The notes below the pieces were generated by a model, which saw only the letters and a list, made by a program, of their open reading frames with translations, had not been told where the DNA came from and made no database searches. From Bacteroidales bacterium (GTDB lineage: Bacteria > Bacteroidota > Bacteroidia > Bacteroidales > UBA12077), in NCBI GenBank assembly GCA_016342685.1, contig JAEINU010000001.1:620001-684000 (forward strand): DNA of 64,000 bases, read 5' to 3'. A program made the position numbers and the translations under genes. Below, piece after piece: positions 1 to 7,264 of the stretch; position 1 is the first letter of the stretch, and the number at the start of each line of letters is the position of its first letter.

Positions 1-1
1 T

Positions 2-325
2 ACAGCAAAAGGAACCGAATGGAATTCAGAAATGGATCCCCGATTTGGAAGAACAGAATATATTTTGGTTTACGATGATGAAAAAGATGAGTTTACATCA
101 TATGATAATCGTGAGATAGAGAACGAAGCTCATGGAGCAGGTCCAAAAACATCACAACAATTATTTGAGATGGGACCACAAGTTTTAATTACAGGAAATG
201 GACCTGGTGGAAATGCTGCTACAGTTTTAGAAAAAGCAGGTATTAAAATTTTTATTGGTGCCGGAACAATGACAGTTAAAGAAGCTTTTGAAGCTTATCA
301 AAATAATAATTTAAAAGGATTTTAA
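2..325 (+). CDS. NifX/NifB-type dinitrogenase iron-molybdenum cofactor-binding family protein, 5' truncated by window edge
   Basis: The reading frame is open to the left edge. Residues ITAKGTEWNSEMDPRFGR-like sequence lie before the first internal ATG at 32, so the gene begins outside the window. The visible part matches the small single-domain family related to NifX, NifY and the NifB C-terminus: an N-terminal DPRFGR segment, a GPKTSQQLFEMGPQVLITGNGPGGNA core and a final helix near KEAFEAYQNN. Such proteins bind or carry iron-sulfur or iron-molybdenum-type cofactors. Stand-alone copies are common in anaerobes that have no nitrogenase, so nitrogen fixation should not be inferred. The flavin reductase gene follows after 3 nt and is surely co-transcribed. 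Confidence 0.85.
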   Translation, partial: TAKGTEWNSEMDPRFGRTEYILVYDDEKDEFTSYDNREIENEAHGAGPKTSQQLFEMGPQVLITGNGPGGNAATVLEKAGIKIFIGAGTMTVKEAFEAYQNNNLKGF

Positions 326-328
326 TTT

Positions 329-1693
329 ATGAAAACAGATGTTTTAGTTATTGGAAGTAGCGCTGCAGGATTAGTAGCTGCAACAACAGGAAAAAGAATT
401 TATAAAGATAAAGAGTTTACGGTTGTTACAAAGCAAGCTAAAACACTTATTCCTTGCGGAATTCCATACGTTTTTGGTTCAGTAGGTTCAACAGATAATA
501 ATATTTTACCAGCTGAGAAAATGTTTGAAGCGAGCGGAATAAAACAAATATATAATGATGTTCAGTCTATTGATCGTGAAAATAAAAGTGTATTACTTGA
601 AAATGGCGAAGTAATTGAATACGATAAGCTTGTTCTTGGCACAGGATCGAATCCTTACAAACCAGAATGGCTAAAAGGAGTTAATCTAGAGAATGTTTTT
701 TCTGTGCCAAAGAATAAAGTGTATTTAGATGAAATGCAGTTGAAAATAGAGTCATGTAAAAAGATAATTACTATTGGTGCTGGATTTATTGGTGTTGAAA
801 TTTCTGATGAATTTGTTAAAGCAAAGAAGGATGTTACACTAATTGAGAAACTTCCGCATATTTTGGGTTTAGCTTTTGATGAAGATGTTTCTATAAAAGC
901 GGAGACTATACTTAAGGAACGTGGAGTAAATGTAAAGACAGGTGTTGGTGTAAAGGAAATACTTGGTTCAAATAAAGTAGAAGGGGTGTTATTAGATAAT
1001 GGTGAAAAAATTGAAGCAGATGCAATAATACTTTCAATGGGATACAAGCCTAATTCAGAACTTGCTGCTAAATCCGGTTTGGCAATAAGTGACAAAGGTT
1101 TTATTAAGGTAGATGAATATATGCGTACTGAAGATCCTGATGTTTTTGCAGTAGGTGATTGCGCAGAAAAAAGAGATTTTGTAACACGTAAACCTAGTCC
1201 AATAATGTTGGCTTCTACAGCTTGTGCTGAATCTCGAATTGCAGGAATGAACTTATTCAAGTTATCGGCAATCAAAACATTTAGTGGTACTATTTCGATT
1301 TTTTCAACCGCATTGGGAAATACTGGATTTGGTGTTGCAGGATTAACAGAAACAATTGCAAAACAAGAAAATTTTGATTTTGTAACAGGAGTTTTTGAAG
1401 GTATCGACCGACATCCGGGAACACTTTCCGATACTCATACTCAGTTTGTTAAATTGATTGTAGGTAAGGAATCAGGCGTTATTTTAGGTGGCGAAGTTGC
1501 GGGCGGTTTGTCGATTGGTGAATTAACAAATACTATAGGCATTATTATTCAGAACCGAATGACAATTAATTCATTGCTTACAGCACAAATTGGAACACAT
1601 CCATTATTAACTGCTTCTCCTGCTGGATATCCATTAATTAAAGCAGCAGAAAATGCTTCTGGGAAAATAATGTTTACTGAAAAGATTGTTTAA
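329..1693 (+). CDS. FAD/NAD(P)-dependent pyridine nucleotide-disulfide oxidoreductase, CoA-disulfide reductase/NADH oxidase type
   Basis: This is a 454-residue flavoenzyme of the CoA-disulfide reductase/NADH oxidase class. An N-terminal FAD-binding loop (VIGSSAAG, residues 7-14) precedes the family's redox cysteine in PCGIPY (Cys43). A central NAD(P)H-binding motif (IGAGFIGVEIS) follows, then the second FAD contact (DPDVFAVGDCAE) and a C-terminal dimerisation domain. Family members reduce CoA disulfide, polysulfide, persulfide or oxygen with NAD(P)H; the substrate here cannot be told from sequence. It lies 3 nt after the NifX-like gene, which suggests a job in thiol or metal-cluster redox chemistry. 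Length is typical and nothing looks damaged. Confidence 0.88.
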   Translation: MKTDVLVIGSSAAGLVAATTGKRIYKDKEFTVVTKQAKTLIPCGIPYVFGSVGSTDNNILPAEKMFEASGIKQIYNDVQSIDRENKSVLLENGEVIEYDKLVLGTGSNPYKPEWLKGVNLENVFSVPKNKVYLDEMQLKIESCKKIITIGAGFIGVEISDEFVKAKKDVTLIEKLPHILGLAFDEDVSIKAETILKERGVNVKTGVGVKEILGSNKVEGVLLDNGEKIEADAIILSMGYKPNSELAAKSGLAISDKGFIKVDEYMRTEDPDVFAVGDCAEKRDFVTRKPSPIMLASTACAESRIAGMNLFKLSAIKTFSGTISIFSTALGNTGFGVAGLTETIAKQENFDFVTGVFEGIDRHPGTLSDTHTQFVKLIVGKESGVILGGEVAGGLSIGELTNTIGIIIQNRMTINSLLTAQIGTHPLLTASPAGYPLIKAAENASGKIMFTEKIV

Positions 1694-1727
1694 AAACTAT
1701 TTTGAATGGTGTCTAAAATTAATTAAT

Positions 1728-1795
1728 CATACTTCGATAAATTCAGTATGGTAAACTTTAAATTAATATGTCACACTGAACTTGTCGAAGTGTAA
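1728..1795. repeat. Pair of conserved-loop hairpin repeats (REP-like)
   Basis: Two hairpin units lie in opposite orientation. Unit 1 (1728-1750) has arms catact/agtatg around the loop tcgataaattc. Unit 2 (from 1771) has arms acact/agtgt around gaacttgtcga. The same loop with different but self-complementary arms recurs near 37.3, 45.4-45.5 and 48.0 kb, always between genes. Confidence 0.8.
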
Positions 1796-1877
1796 TTTTG
1801 AATGAGATATTGAGTTTGTTTAATTATATTTCATTTATGTGATTTTAGGTACCCTTTTTATCAATAAACTTGAGTTT

Positions 1878-1988
1878 TGGGACTAAATATTTTAACTAAA
1901 AATACAGCATCAGTGAAATTCTGTGCAGAGAATGGATAAAAATTAATTAATGAAAAAACTCTGATTTATCATTCTGATGTATTTATAA
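1878..1988 (+). pseudogene. Decayed fragment of the downstream MBL-fold hydrolase gene
   Basis: Two blocks match the 5' part of the intact MBL gene at 2925. Positions 1881-1937 align with 2929-2985 at a constant offset of 1048, and 1946-1985 align with about 3144-3183 at an offset of 1198. The remnant therefore lacks 150 bp between the blocks. It has lost its start codon and has an in-frame stop right after the first aligned codon. It is best read as the relic of a tandem duplication. The methyltransferase gene now starts just downstream. Confidence 0.75.
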
Positions 1989-2003
1989 ATTGATAACGAA
2001 AAG

Positions 2004-2657
2004 ATGAAAAAGAAAATATATCCTGATTCTGGAGTCGAATTGTCGGAGTTTACAGCTAAAAACTACGATAAAGTAATGAATATTGCTTCGTTTGGTAAAT
2101 ACAAAAGTTTTATTAAAAAAGCAATTGCTGATTTAGATATTCAGGAGAATGATAAGATATTGGATTTAGGTTGTGGAACCGGCCGTAATATTTTATTAAT
2201 GAATAAATATGCAAGCGAAAATTCATCATTGGTAGGAATGGATATTTCGGAAGATATGGAAAGGCAATTTAATACTCAATGTCAATCTTACCCGAATATT
2301 AAATTTGTTAATAATAGAATCGATCAGCCATTTAATCTAGATCAAGAGTTCGATAAAGTTTTTATCAGTTTTGTTATACATGGATTTCCTCACGAAGTAA
2401 GAAAAACAGTAATCCAAAATGCATATAATAATTTAAAAAAAGGTGGAGTATTTTATATTCTTGATTTTGCCGAATTTGACATGAACGTAATGCCTTTTCA
2501 TCATAAGTTTATATTCAAAAAAATAGAATGTAAATATGCTTTCGATTACATTGAGCGCGATTGGAAAGAAATATTAAGGGATGCAGGATTCAACTATTTT
2601 AAAGAGCATTATTATTTTAAAAAATATGTTCGCTTACTAAAAGCAACTAAACTATAA
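2004..2657 (+). CDS. Class I SAM-dependent methyltransferase
   Basis: This 217-residue protein has a Rossmann-type methyltransferase fold. Motif I (ILDLGCGTGRN, about residues 52-62) and an acidic ribose-binding residue in VGMDIS are visible, followed by a FDKVFISFVIHGF segment and a post-motif KKGGVFYILDF strand. The substrate cannot be inferred. The gene sits inside the redox/metal cluster but is flanked on both sides by decayed DNA, with an MBL gene relic upstream and broken coding sequence downstream, so its membership of the operon is less certain than that of its neighbours. The start ATG at 2004 gives a normal-length family member and there is no obvious alternative. Confidence 0.85.
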   Translation: MKKKIYPDSGVELSEFTAKNYDKVMNIASFGKYKSFIKKAIADLDIQENDKILDLGCGTGRNILLMNKYASENSSLVGMDISEDMERQFNTQCQSYPNIKFVNNRIDQPFNLDQEFDKVFISFVIHGFPHEVRKTVIQNAYNNLKKGGVFYILDFAEFDMNVMPFHHKFIFKKIECKYAFDYIERDWKEILRDAGFNYFKEHYYFKKYVRLLKATKL

Positions 2658-2667
2658 TAAAATCTAA

Positions 2668-2922
2668 TATTGTTTTTGCAACGGGCGATGGAAAAATGTT
2701 AAAGGCCTTGTTTCTATGGTGTTTGATCTAAATATTAAAAGTGCAAAAACGAAATTTGTTTGTGTTTTAATGAATGCTAATTCTATTCAAGAAAGTATTA
2801 CAAAGATACAGCAACAGTTAAGTATAGCGAAAAACGAGTGAAGAAGGGAGAAAAGGAAATCTTTTTAATTAAAAGATATGTCGGAGGGAATTATTGTAAA
2901 TTAATGAGTTTTAAAATATACT
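2668..2922 (+). pseudogene. Probable remnant of an unidentified gene
   Basis: A protein-like stretch without a good start runs from 2668 to a stop at 2839-2841 (includes KNVKGLVSMVFDLNIK and FVCVLMNANSIQES). A second protein-like stretch in another frame follows to about 2922 (GEKEIFLIKRYVGGNYCKL). The composition resembles coding DNA more than spacer DNA, and two frames would need joining. I do not recognise the family. An ATG at 2716 could yield only 41 residues. Confidence 0.35.
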
Positions 2923-2924
2923 AA

Positions 2925-3701
2925 ATGAGACTTTCTATTTTAACTGAAAATACAGCATCGGGAAAATTTTGCGCCGAGCATGGATTGTCATACTATATTG
3001 AATCTGATGTTAACATTCTTTTCGATACAGGTCATTCAGATGTTTTCTTGCAAAATGCGAAGAAACTAAATATTGATATTAATCAAGTTGATACAGTTGT
3101 TCTTAGTCATGGTCATTGGGATCATGGTGATGGATTAAGGTTTATTAGTGAAAAAACTCTGATTTGTCATCCCGATGCATTTAAAAAGCGATTTAGAAAG
3201 AATGGTAATGAAAATATTGGATTGGAATTATCTCTAGATCAATTAAAAGAAAAGTTTGATATTATTACTTCATGTAAGCCTTGCCCAATATCAAAAAATA
3301 TTATTTTTCTAGGAGAAATTCCACGACTCAACTCATTTGAATCTCAAACAACAGCATTTACATTAGAAAATAATATAGAAGATTTTGTGATTGACGATTC
3401 TGGTTTGGTAATAAAACTAGATGAAGAGATTGTAGTTATCTCTGGTTGTGCTCATTCTGGAATTTGTAATATGATTGAGTATGCAAAGTTAATAACGGGA
3501 ATAAATAAGATAAGAGCAGTAATTGGTGGATTTCACCTAAAATATAATAATCAACAAACTCAGGCAACTATTAAATATTTAAAATCGCAGGATGTTGCAG
3601 AAATATATCCATCGCATTGTACGGAATTAGATGCTTTAGCAGCTTTTAACGAAGATTTTAATATAAAACAACTTAAAACAGGAATGATTTTAAATTTTTA
3701 A
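2925..3701 (+). CDS. MBL-fold metallohydrolase
   Basis: This is a 258-residue metallo-beta-lactamase-fold protein. The metal-binding signature HGHWDH lies at residues 62-67, an ISGCAHSGICNMI block near residue 175 supplies a further histidine, and late histidines occur in GGFHLKY and PSHCTE. This pattern is that of the COG1237 branch, which includes proteins annotated as dihydropterin-(ribofuranosyl)aminobenzene-phosphate synthase-like, but the true substrate is unknown. The DUF89 gene starts 3 nt after its stop, so the two are co-translated. A broken duplicate of its 5' end lies about 1 kb upstream. Confidence 0.85.
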   Translation: MRLSILTENTASGKFCAEHGLSYYIESDVNILFDTGHSDVFLQNAKKLNIDINQVDTVVLSHGHWDHGDGLRFISEKTLICHPDAFKKRFRKNGNENIGLELSLDQLKEKFDIITSCKPCPISKNIIFLGEIPRLNSFESQTTAFTLENNIEDFVIDDSGLVIKLDEEIVVISGCAHSGICNMIEYAKLITGINKIRAVIGGFHLKYNNQQTQATIKYLKSQDVAEIYPSHCTELDALAAFNEDFNIKQLKTGMILNF

Positions 3702-3704
3702 TTT

Positions 3705-4553
3705 ATGAAAACCTATTTAGAATGTATACCCTGTTTTGTTAATCAGGCTTTTAAAACGGCAAATATTGCTACTAATGATCCGGATAAAGTAAAAGCTGTT
3801 TTGGATTCGGTTGGAGATATGATTAAATCCATTCCAATGGAAAATACTCCACCCGAAACAGGAAATCATATTTATCAGAAAATTAGAGAAATAACTTCGA
3901 ATCACGATCCTTATAAAGAAATAAAAAAGGCACATATTCAAGAAGCGAAATACTTATATCCTAAACTAAAGAATTTAATTAAAGAATCAAGCGATCAATT
4001 ATTAACTGCAATTCGAATTGCAATAGCAGGTAATGTAATAGATATGGGTGTTGATAAAGATTTTAACATCATTAATGATATTCAGAAAATATTAAAACAG
4101 GATTTTGCCATTTTTGATTATGAAGCTTTTAAAGATCAGTGTAATAAGGCAAAATCAGTTCTGTATATTGGCGATAATGCTGGGGAAAGTGTTTTTGATT
4201 GTTTATTGATTGAAGAAATGAGTAAGCCAACTGTATTTGTAGTTCGAGATATTCCAGTTCTAAATGATTGTATAATTGATGATGCAATTGATTCAGGATT
4301 GGGAGAAGTTTCGGAAATTATTTCTTCGGGAAGTACAGCGCCTGCAACGATATTAAATTTATGTAACGATGATTTTCTGAATAGATTTAATTCAGCTGAT
4401 TTTATTATTAGTAAAGGACAAGGCAACTATGAAGGTTTATCGAAAGTAGATCAAAAAGTATTCTTTTTATTAAAAGCAAAATGTAAAGTAATTGCGAATG
4501 ATCTGAATGTAAAAGAAGATGCAATTGTACTTAAAGGAATCAATTTGAATTGA
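3705..4553 (+). CDS. DUF89/ARMT1-like damage-control phosphatase
   Basis: This 282-residue protein belongs to the DUF89 family (COG1578, bacterial and archaeal branch). Visible family blocks are the N-terminal ECIPCF pair of cysteines (residues 6-9), the metal-site motif LYIGDNAGE (about residue 150) and the late DFIISKGQGNYEGLS motif. Family members are metal-dependent phosphatases thought to remove harmful phosphometabolites. The small microbial forms often sit beside MBL-fold and iron-sulfur genes, as here. Tight spacing to both neighbours supports an operon. Confidence 0.82.
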   Translation: MKTYLECIPCFVNQAFKTANIATNDPDKVKAVLDSVGDMIKSIPMENTPPETGNHIYQKIREITSNHDPYKEIKKAHIQEAKYLYPKLKNLIKESSDQLLTAIRIAIAGNVIDMGVDKDFNIINDIQKILKQDFAIFDYEAFKDQCNKAKSVLYIGDNAGESVFDCLLIEEMSKPTVFVVRDIPVLNDCIIDDAIDSGLGEVSEIISSGSTAPATILNLCNDDFLNRFNSADFIISKGQGNYEGLSKVDQKVFFLLKAKCKVIANDLNVKEDAIVLKGINLN

Positions 4554-4569
4554 AATAAAGCAAAATGTT

Positions 4570-5256
4570 ATGAAAAGTAAATTGAATTTTATTATTGATG
4601 CCGTTCTGTTTTTATTAATGGGATTTCTTACGGGAATTGGCTTGCTAATAAAGTATGTATTACTTCCTGGTTCGGAACGTTGGATAAAGTATGGGCAAAA
4701 TGTAGATCTTTCGTATCTGGGTTTTGATCGCCATGAGTGGGGAAAGATACATTTAATTGTAGCATTAATACTTATTGTCTTTCTGGTGTTGCATATTATA
4801 CTGCATTGGAAAATGATTGTGTGTTTGTATAAAAAGATAATTTCGAACAAAGGCTTGCGAATATTCTTAGCGCTATGCTTTGTTTTACTAACGATATATT
4901 TGGTAGTATTTCCATTTCTTATTCAACCAAATGTTCAAGAGATGGAGTCGGGGAAAGACCGATTTCAATCGGATCAATTCGCAGACACCTTAAAAAATGA
5001 GAATGTTATTGTTAAAGATAAGGTTGAGAGACATAATGAAAACGCACATCATCATATTAATCCATCAATAGAAGTAAAAGGATATATGACAATTCAGGAA
5101 GTAAGCGATAAATATCAAATATCTTGCGATAGAATAAAAGAAGAACTTAATATTCCTATATCAACTTCTAATACTTCAAAATTAGGTCATCTGCGAAAGC
5201 AATATAACTTTAAAATGAGTGATCTGGAGCTTGTAATTGTTCAATCAAAAAACTAA
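4570..5256 (+). CDS. DUF4405-type membrane protein with soluble C-terminal domain
   Basis: This 228-residue protein has three predicted membrane helices, at about residues 7-27, 61-81 and 94-115. Histidines in the DRHEWGKIHLIV and LHIILHW segments resemble the haem-ligating pattern of small b-type cytochrome membrane domains (DUF4405). A charged linker and a roughly 60-residue C-terminal domain follow (from VKGYMTIQEVSDKY), with helix-turn-helix-like spacing. It probably anchors or feeds electrons to the redox enzymes of this cluster; that role is inferred from context. Sixteen nt separate it from the DUF89 gene and six from the CGGC gene. Confidence 0.7.
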   Translation: MKSKLNFIIDAVLFLLMGFLTGIGLLIKYVLLPGSERWIKYGQNVDLSYLGFDRHEWGKIHLIVALILIVFLVLHIILHWKMIVCLYKKIISNKGLRIFLALCFVLLTIYLVVFPFLIQPNVQEMESGKDRFQSDQFADTLKNENVIVKDKVERHNENAHHHINPSIEVKGYMTIQEVSDKYQISCDRIKEELNIPISTSNTSKLGHLRKQYNFKMSDLELVIVQSKN

Positions 5257-5262
5257 GGAGCC

Positions 5263-5712
5263 ATGAAAAAGTCTACAAAAATTGGAATCATAATTTGTGA
5301 TCGTTACCACAACTGTGGTGGAGGCAAATGTTTTAGATCTTTAAAAAATAGAGAGGGAGCTTTTTCTATTTATGATCAAAATGATGATGTTGAAATTGTA
5401 GGTTATTCGACCTGTGGAAGCTGTCCCGGTGGAAATATTGAATATGTTCCTGAGGAAATGATTAAAAACGGGGCAGAAGTAATCCATCTTGCAACCGGAT
5501 TAATAGTTGGTTATCCGCCATGTCCTCGAATAACTCAGTTTAAAGATTTTATCGAGGAGAAATACAAAATTAAAGTTGTTTATGGTACTCATCCAATTCC
5601 ACAAAAGTATTTGGATACGCATTCAAAATTAGGAATGTGGAAATCTGATAAATGGCAGAAAATTATTGAGTTGACTCTTACAACTGAAGAGATTAGAATG
5701 GTTTATAATTAG
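5263..5712 (+). CDS. CGGC domain-containing putative metal-binding protein
   Basis: This 149-residue protein is of the CGGC family. Cysteines cluster in the HNCGGGKCFR motif, in STCGSCPGG and in YPPCPR, which is the pattern of a small metal- or cluster-binding protein. A purine-rich AAGGAG sequence lies directly before the ATG, which supports this start. It is the last gene of the left-hand redox cluster; about 90 nt of spacer precede the next gene. The biochemical role of the family is not established. Confidence 0.8.
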   Translation: MKKSTKIGIIICDRYHNCGGGKCFRSLKNREGAFSIYDQNDDVEIVGYSTCGSCPGGNIEYVPEEMIKNGAEVIHLATGLIVGYPPCPRITQFKDFIEEKYKIKVVYGTHPIPQKYLDTHSKLGMWKSDKWQKIIELTLTTEEIRMVYN

Positions 5713-5803
5713 TTTCTTAAAAAAGATGGACTGAGTTTAATTCAATTTCTTGATTTAGGAATAAATCGTTAATATTGTTAGCGTTTAAAAAATCAAGAAG
5801 AAA

Positions 5804-7147
5804 ATGGAAGTATTGAATGCCGAAATTACAAAATCAACAACACTTATTAAATATTTTAGATGGTTACAAGAAATTATAGCTTGGCGTGTGCAGAATATGG
5901 AGAATGTGGATTTCAAGTCTTTGCTCAAGCAAATTCCAATTCCTGTAGAAAAGGATGATTCTGTATTTCCTTCTATCGTTAATGATTACAAGCTTAGTGA
6001 AGAAGAACAATTGGTTGTACTTTTGAGTTTAGCACCCTATTTCTTGCCGGGATTCATAAATTCTTTTTATAGTTCAAAATCAGTAGAATCTATTCCCGAT
6101 TTGTTCTTTAATAAAAGCTTAATGAATAAATCGATATACCCAAGTATTGAGACAGCCATTAGTATCCTTGGCGGGTCAGATATCGAAAATAGACAGACAT
6201 ATTTTCAACTTTTTAATGCCGATTCAAAATTATTTAAGGAAGATTTAATAGCATTGCCAACTCCACCACACGGAGAGCCATTTACAAGATCGACATTAAC
6301 CCCAGGGCAAAGTTTTCTAAACAATATAATTTCAGGTAAAAATAGAGGACCTGAATTTTCGCACGATTTCCCTGCAAGTCTTATTGAATCAGATTATGCA
6401 TGGAACGATTTAATTCTTGATTACGAAACGCGAAGTCAGTTGCAGGAAATGAAAGAATGGCTCGATTACGAAACCATTAGCAAAGAAAAAGGATTAGGCA
6501 CAGATAAATTTAAACAAGGATACAAGTGTTTGTTTTTTGGTGCTCCGGGAACTGGAAAAACGCTTGCTGCATCTCTTATTGGAAAATTGACAAATCGAAA
6601 AGTTTATAGAATTGATTTATCGTCGGTAGTTTCGAAATATATTGGCGAAACAGAGAAAAACCTGTCTCGTATTTTCGATCGAGCTTCGCACGGAAACTGG
6701 ATTTTATTTTTCGACGAAGCCGATGCCCTGTTTGGGAAGCGTGGAACAACTCAGAATGCACATGACCGTTATGCAAATCAAGAAGTGTCTTATTTATTGC
6801 AACGTTTCGAGTGTTACGAAGGAGTTTCAATTCTCGCTTCTAACTTTAAGGATAACATCGATATGGCATTCTATAGGCGATTTCATAGTATAGTTCGATT
6901 TAAAAATCCGGAAGCCGAAGAACGGTTGCAGTTATGGAAAGTGCATTTGCCAAAAGGTTTTGAGTTTGCTTCTGATGTTGATTTAGAAGAAATTGCGCAC
7001 AGTGTTAAAATAAATGGAGCAGGTATATATAACGTTATGCGGCGTTCGTGTATGAAGGCGACATTAAATGGCGATATGCTTGTAAAAGGAAGCGACATGC
7101 TCGAATCGGTAAAAATGGAGTTTGCAAAAGAGAATAAGTTACTTTAG
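5804..7147 (+). CDS. AAA+ ATPase, resembling the ATPase of extracellular contractile injection loci
   Basis: This 447-residue protein has an N-terminal domain of about 200 residues and one AAA+ module. The Walker A motif is GAPGTGKT (246-253), Walker B is LFFDEAD (301-307), and an arginine-rich YRRFHSIVRF segment fits sensor 2/arginine finger. The layout, one AAA module preceded by a helical domain, resembles the ATPase found in Afp/PVC-type contractile injection clusters. No sheath, tube or baseplate genes are in the window, so the assignment to that family is tentative. The effector-like gene follows on the same strand after 117 nt. Confidence 0.8.
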   Translation: MEVLNAEITKSTTLIKYFRWLQEIIAWRVQNMENVDFKSLLKQIPIPVEKDDSVFPSIVNDYKLSEEEQLVVLLSLAPYFLPGFINSFYSSKSVESIPDLFFNKSLMNKSIYPSIETAISILGGSDIENRQTYFQLFNADSKLFKEDLIALPTPPHGEPFTRSTLTPGQSFLNNIISGKNRGPEFSHDFPASLIESDYAWNDLILDYETRSQLQEMKEWLDYETISKEKGLGTDKFKQGYKCLFFGAPGTGKTLAASLIGKLTNRKVYRIDLSSVVSKYIGETEKNLSRIFDRASHGNWILFFDEADALFGKRGTTQNAHDRYANQEVSYLLQRFECYEGVSILASNFKDNIDMAFYRRFHSIVRFKNPEAEERLQLWKVHLPKGFEFASDVDLEEIAHSVKINGAGIYNVMRRSCMKATLNGDMLVKGSDMLESVKMEFAKENKLL

Positions 7148-7264
7148 AATAAAGAATTCAGAAGACAGAATTCGAAAGGATTGTTTTTGAATTTAAGTAA
7201 AACAATTGCAATAATTAATTGAATTTTATTTATTTTAGATACCCAATGATTTAGTTCAAAGAGA

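Noticed and set aside
2-325. Nitrogen fixation locus
   Set aside because: Only a NifX/NifB-type small domain is present. No nifHDK or full NifB is visible, and stand-alone copies are common in non-fixing anaerobes.
655-1275. A 206-codon open frame on the minus strand inside the flavoenzyme gene
   Set aside because: It is antisense to a well-supported gene, has low-complexity Ser/Ile/Thr composition and no family motif. Several similar antisense frames inside alpha-2-macroglobulin, nhaA and other genes were left out for the same reason.
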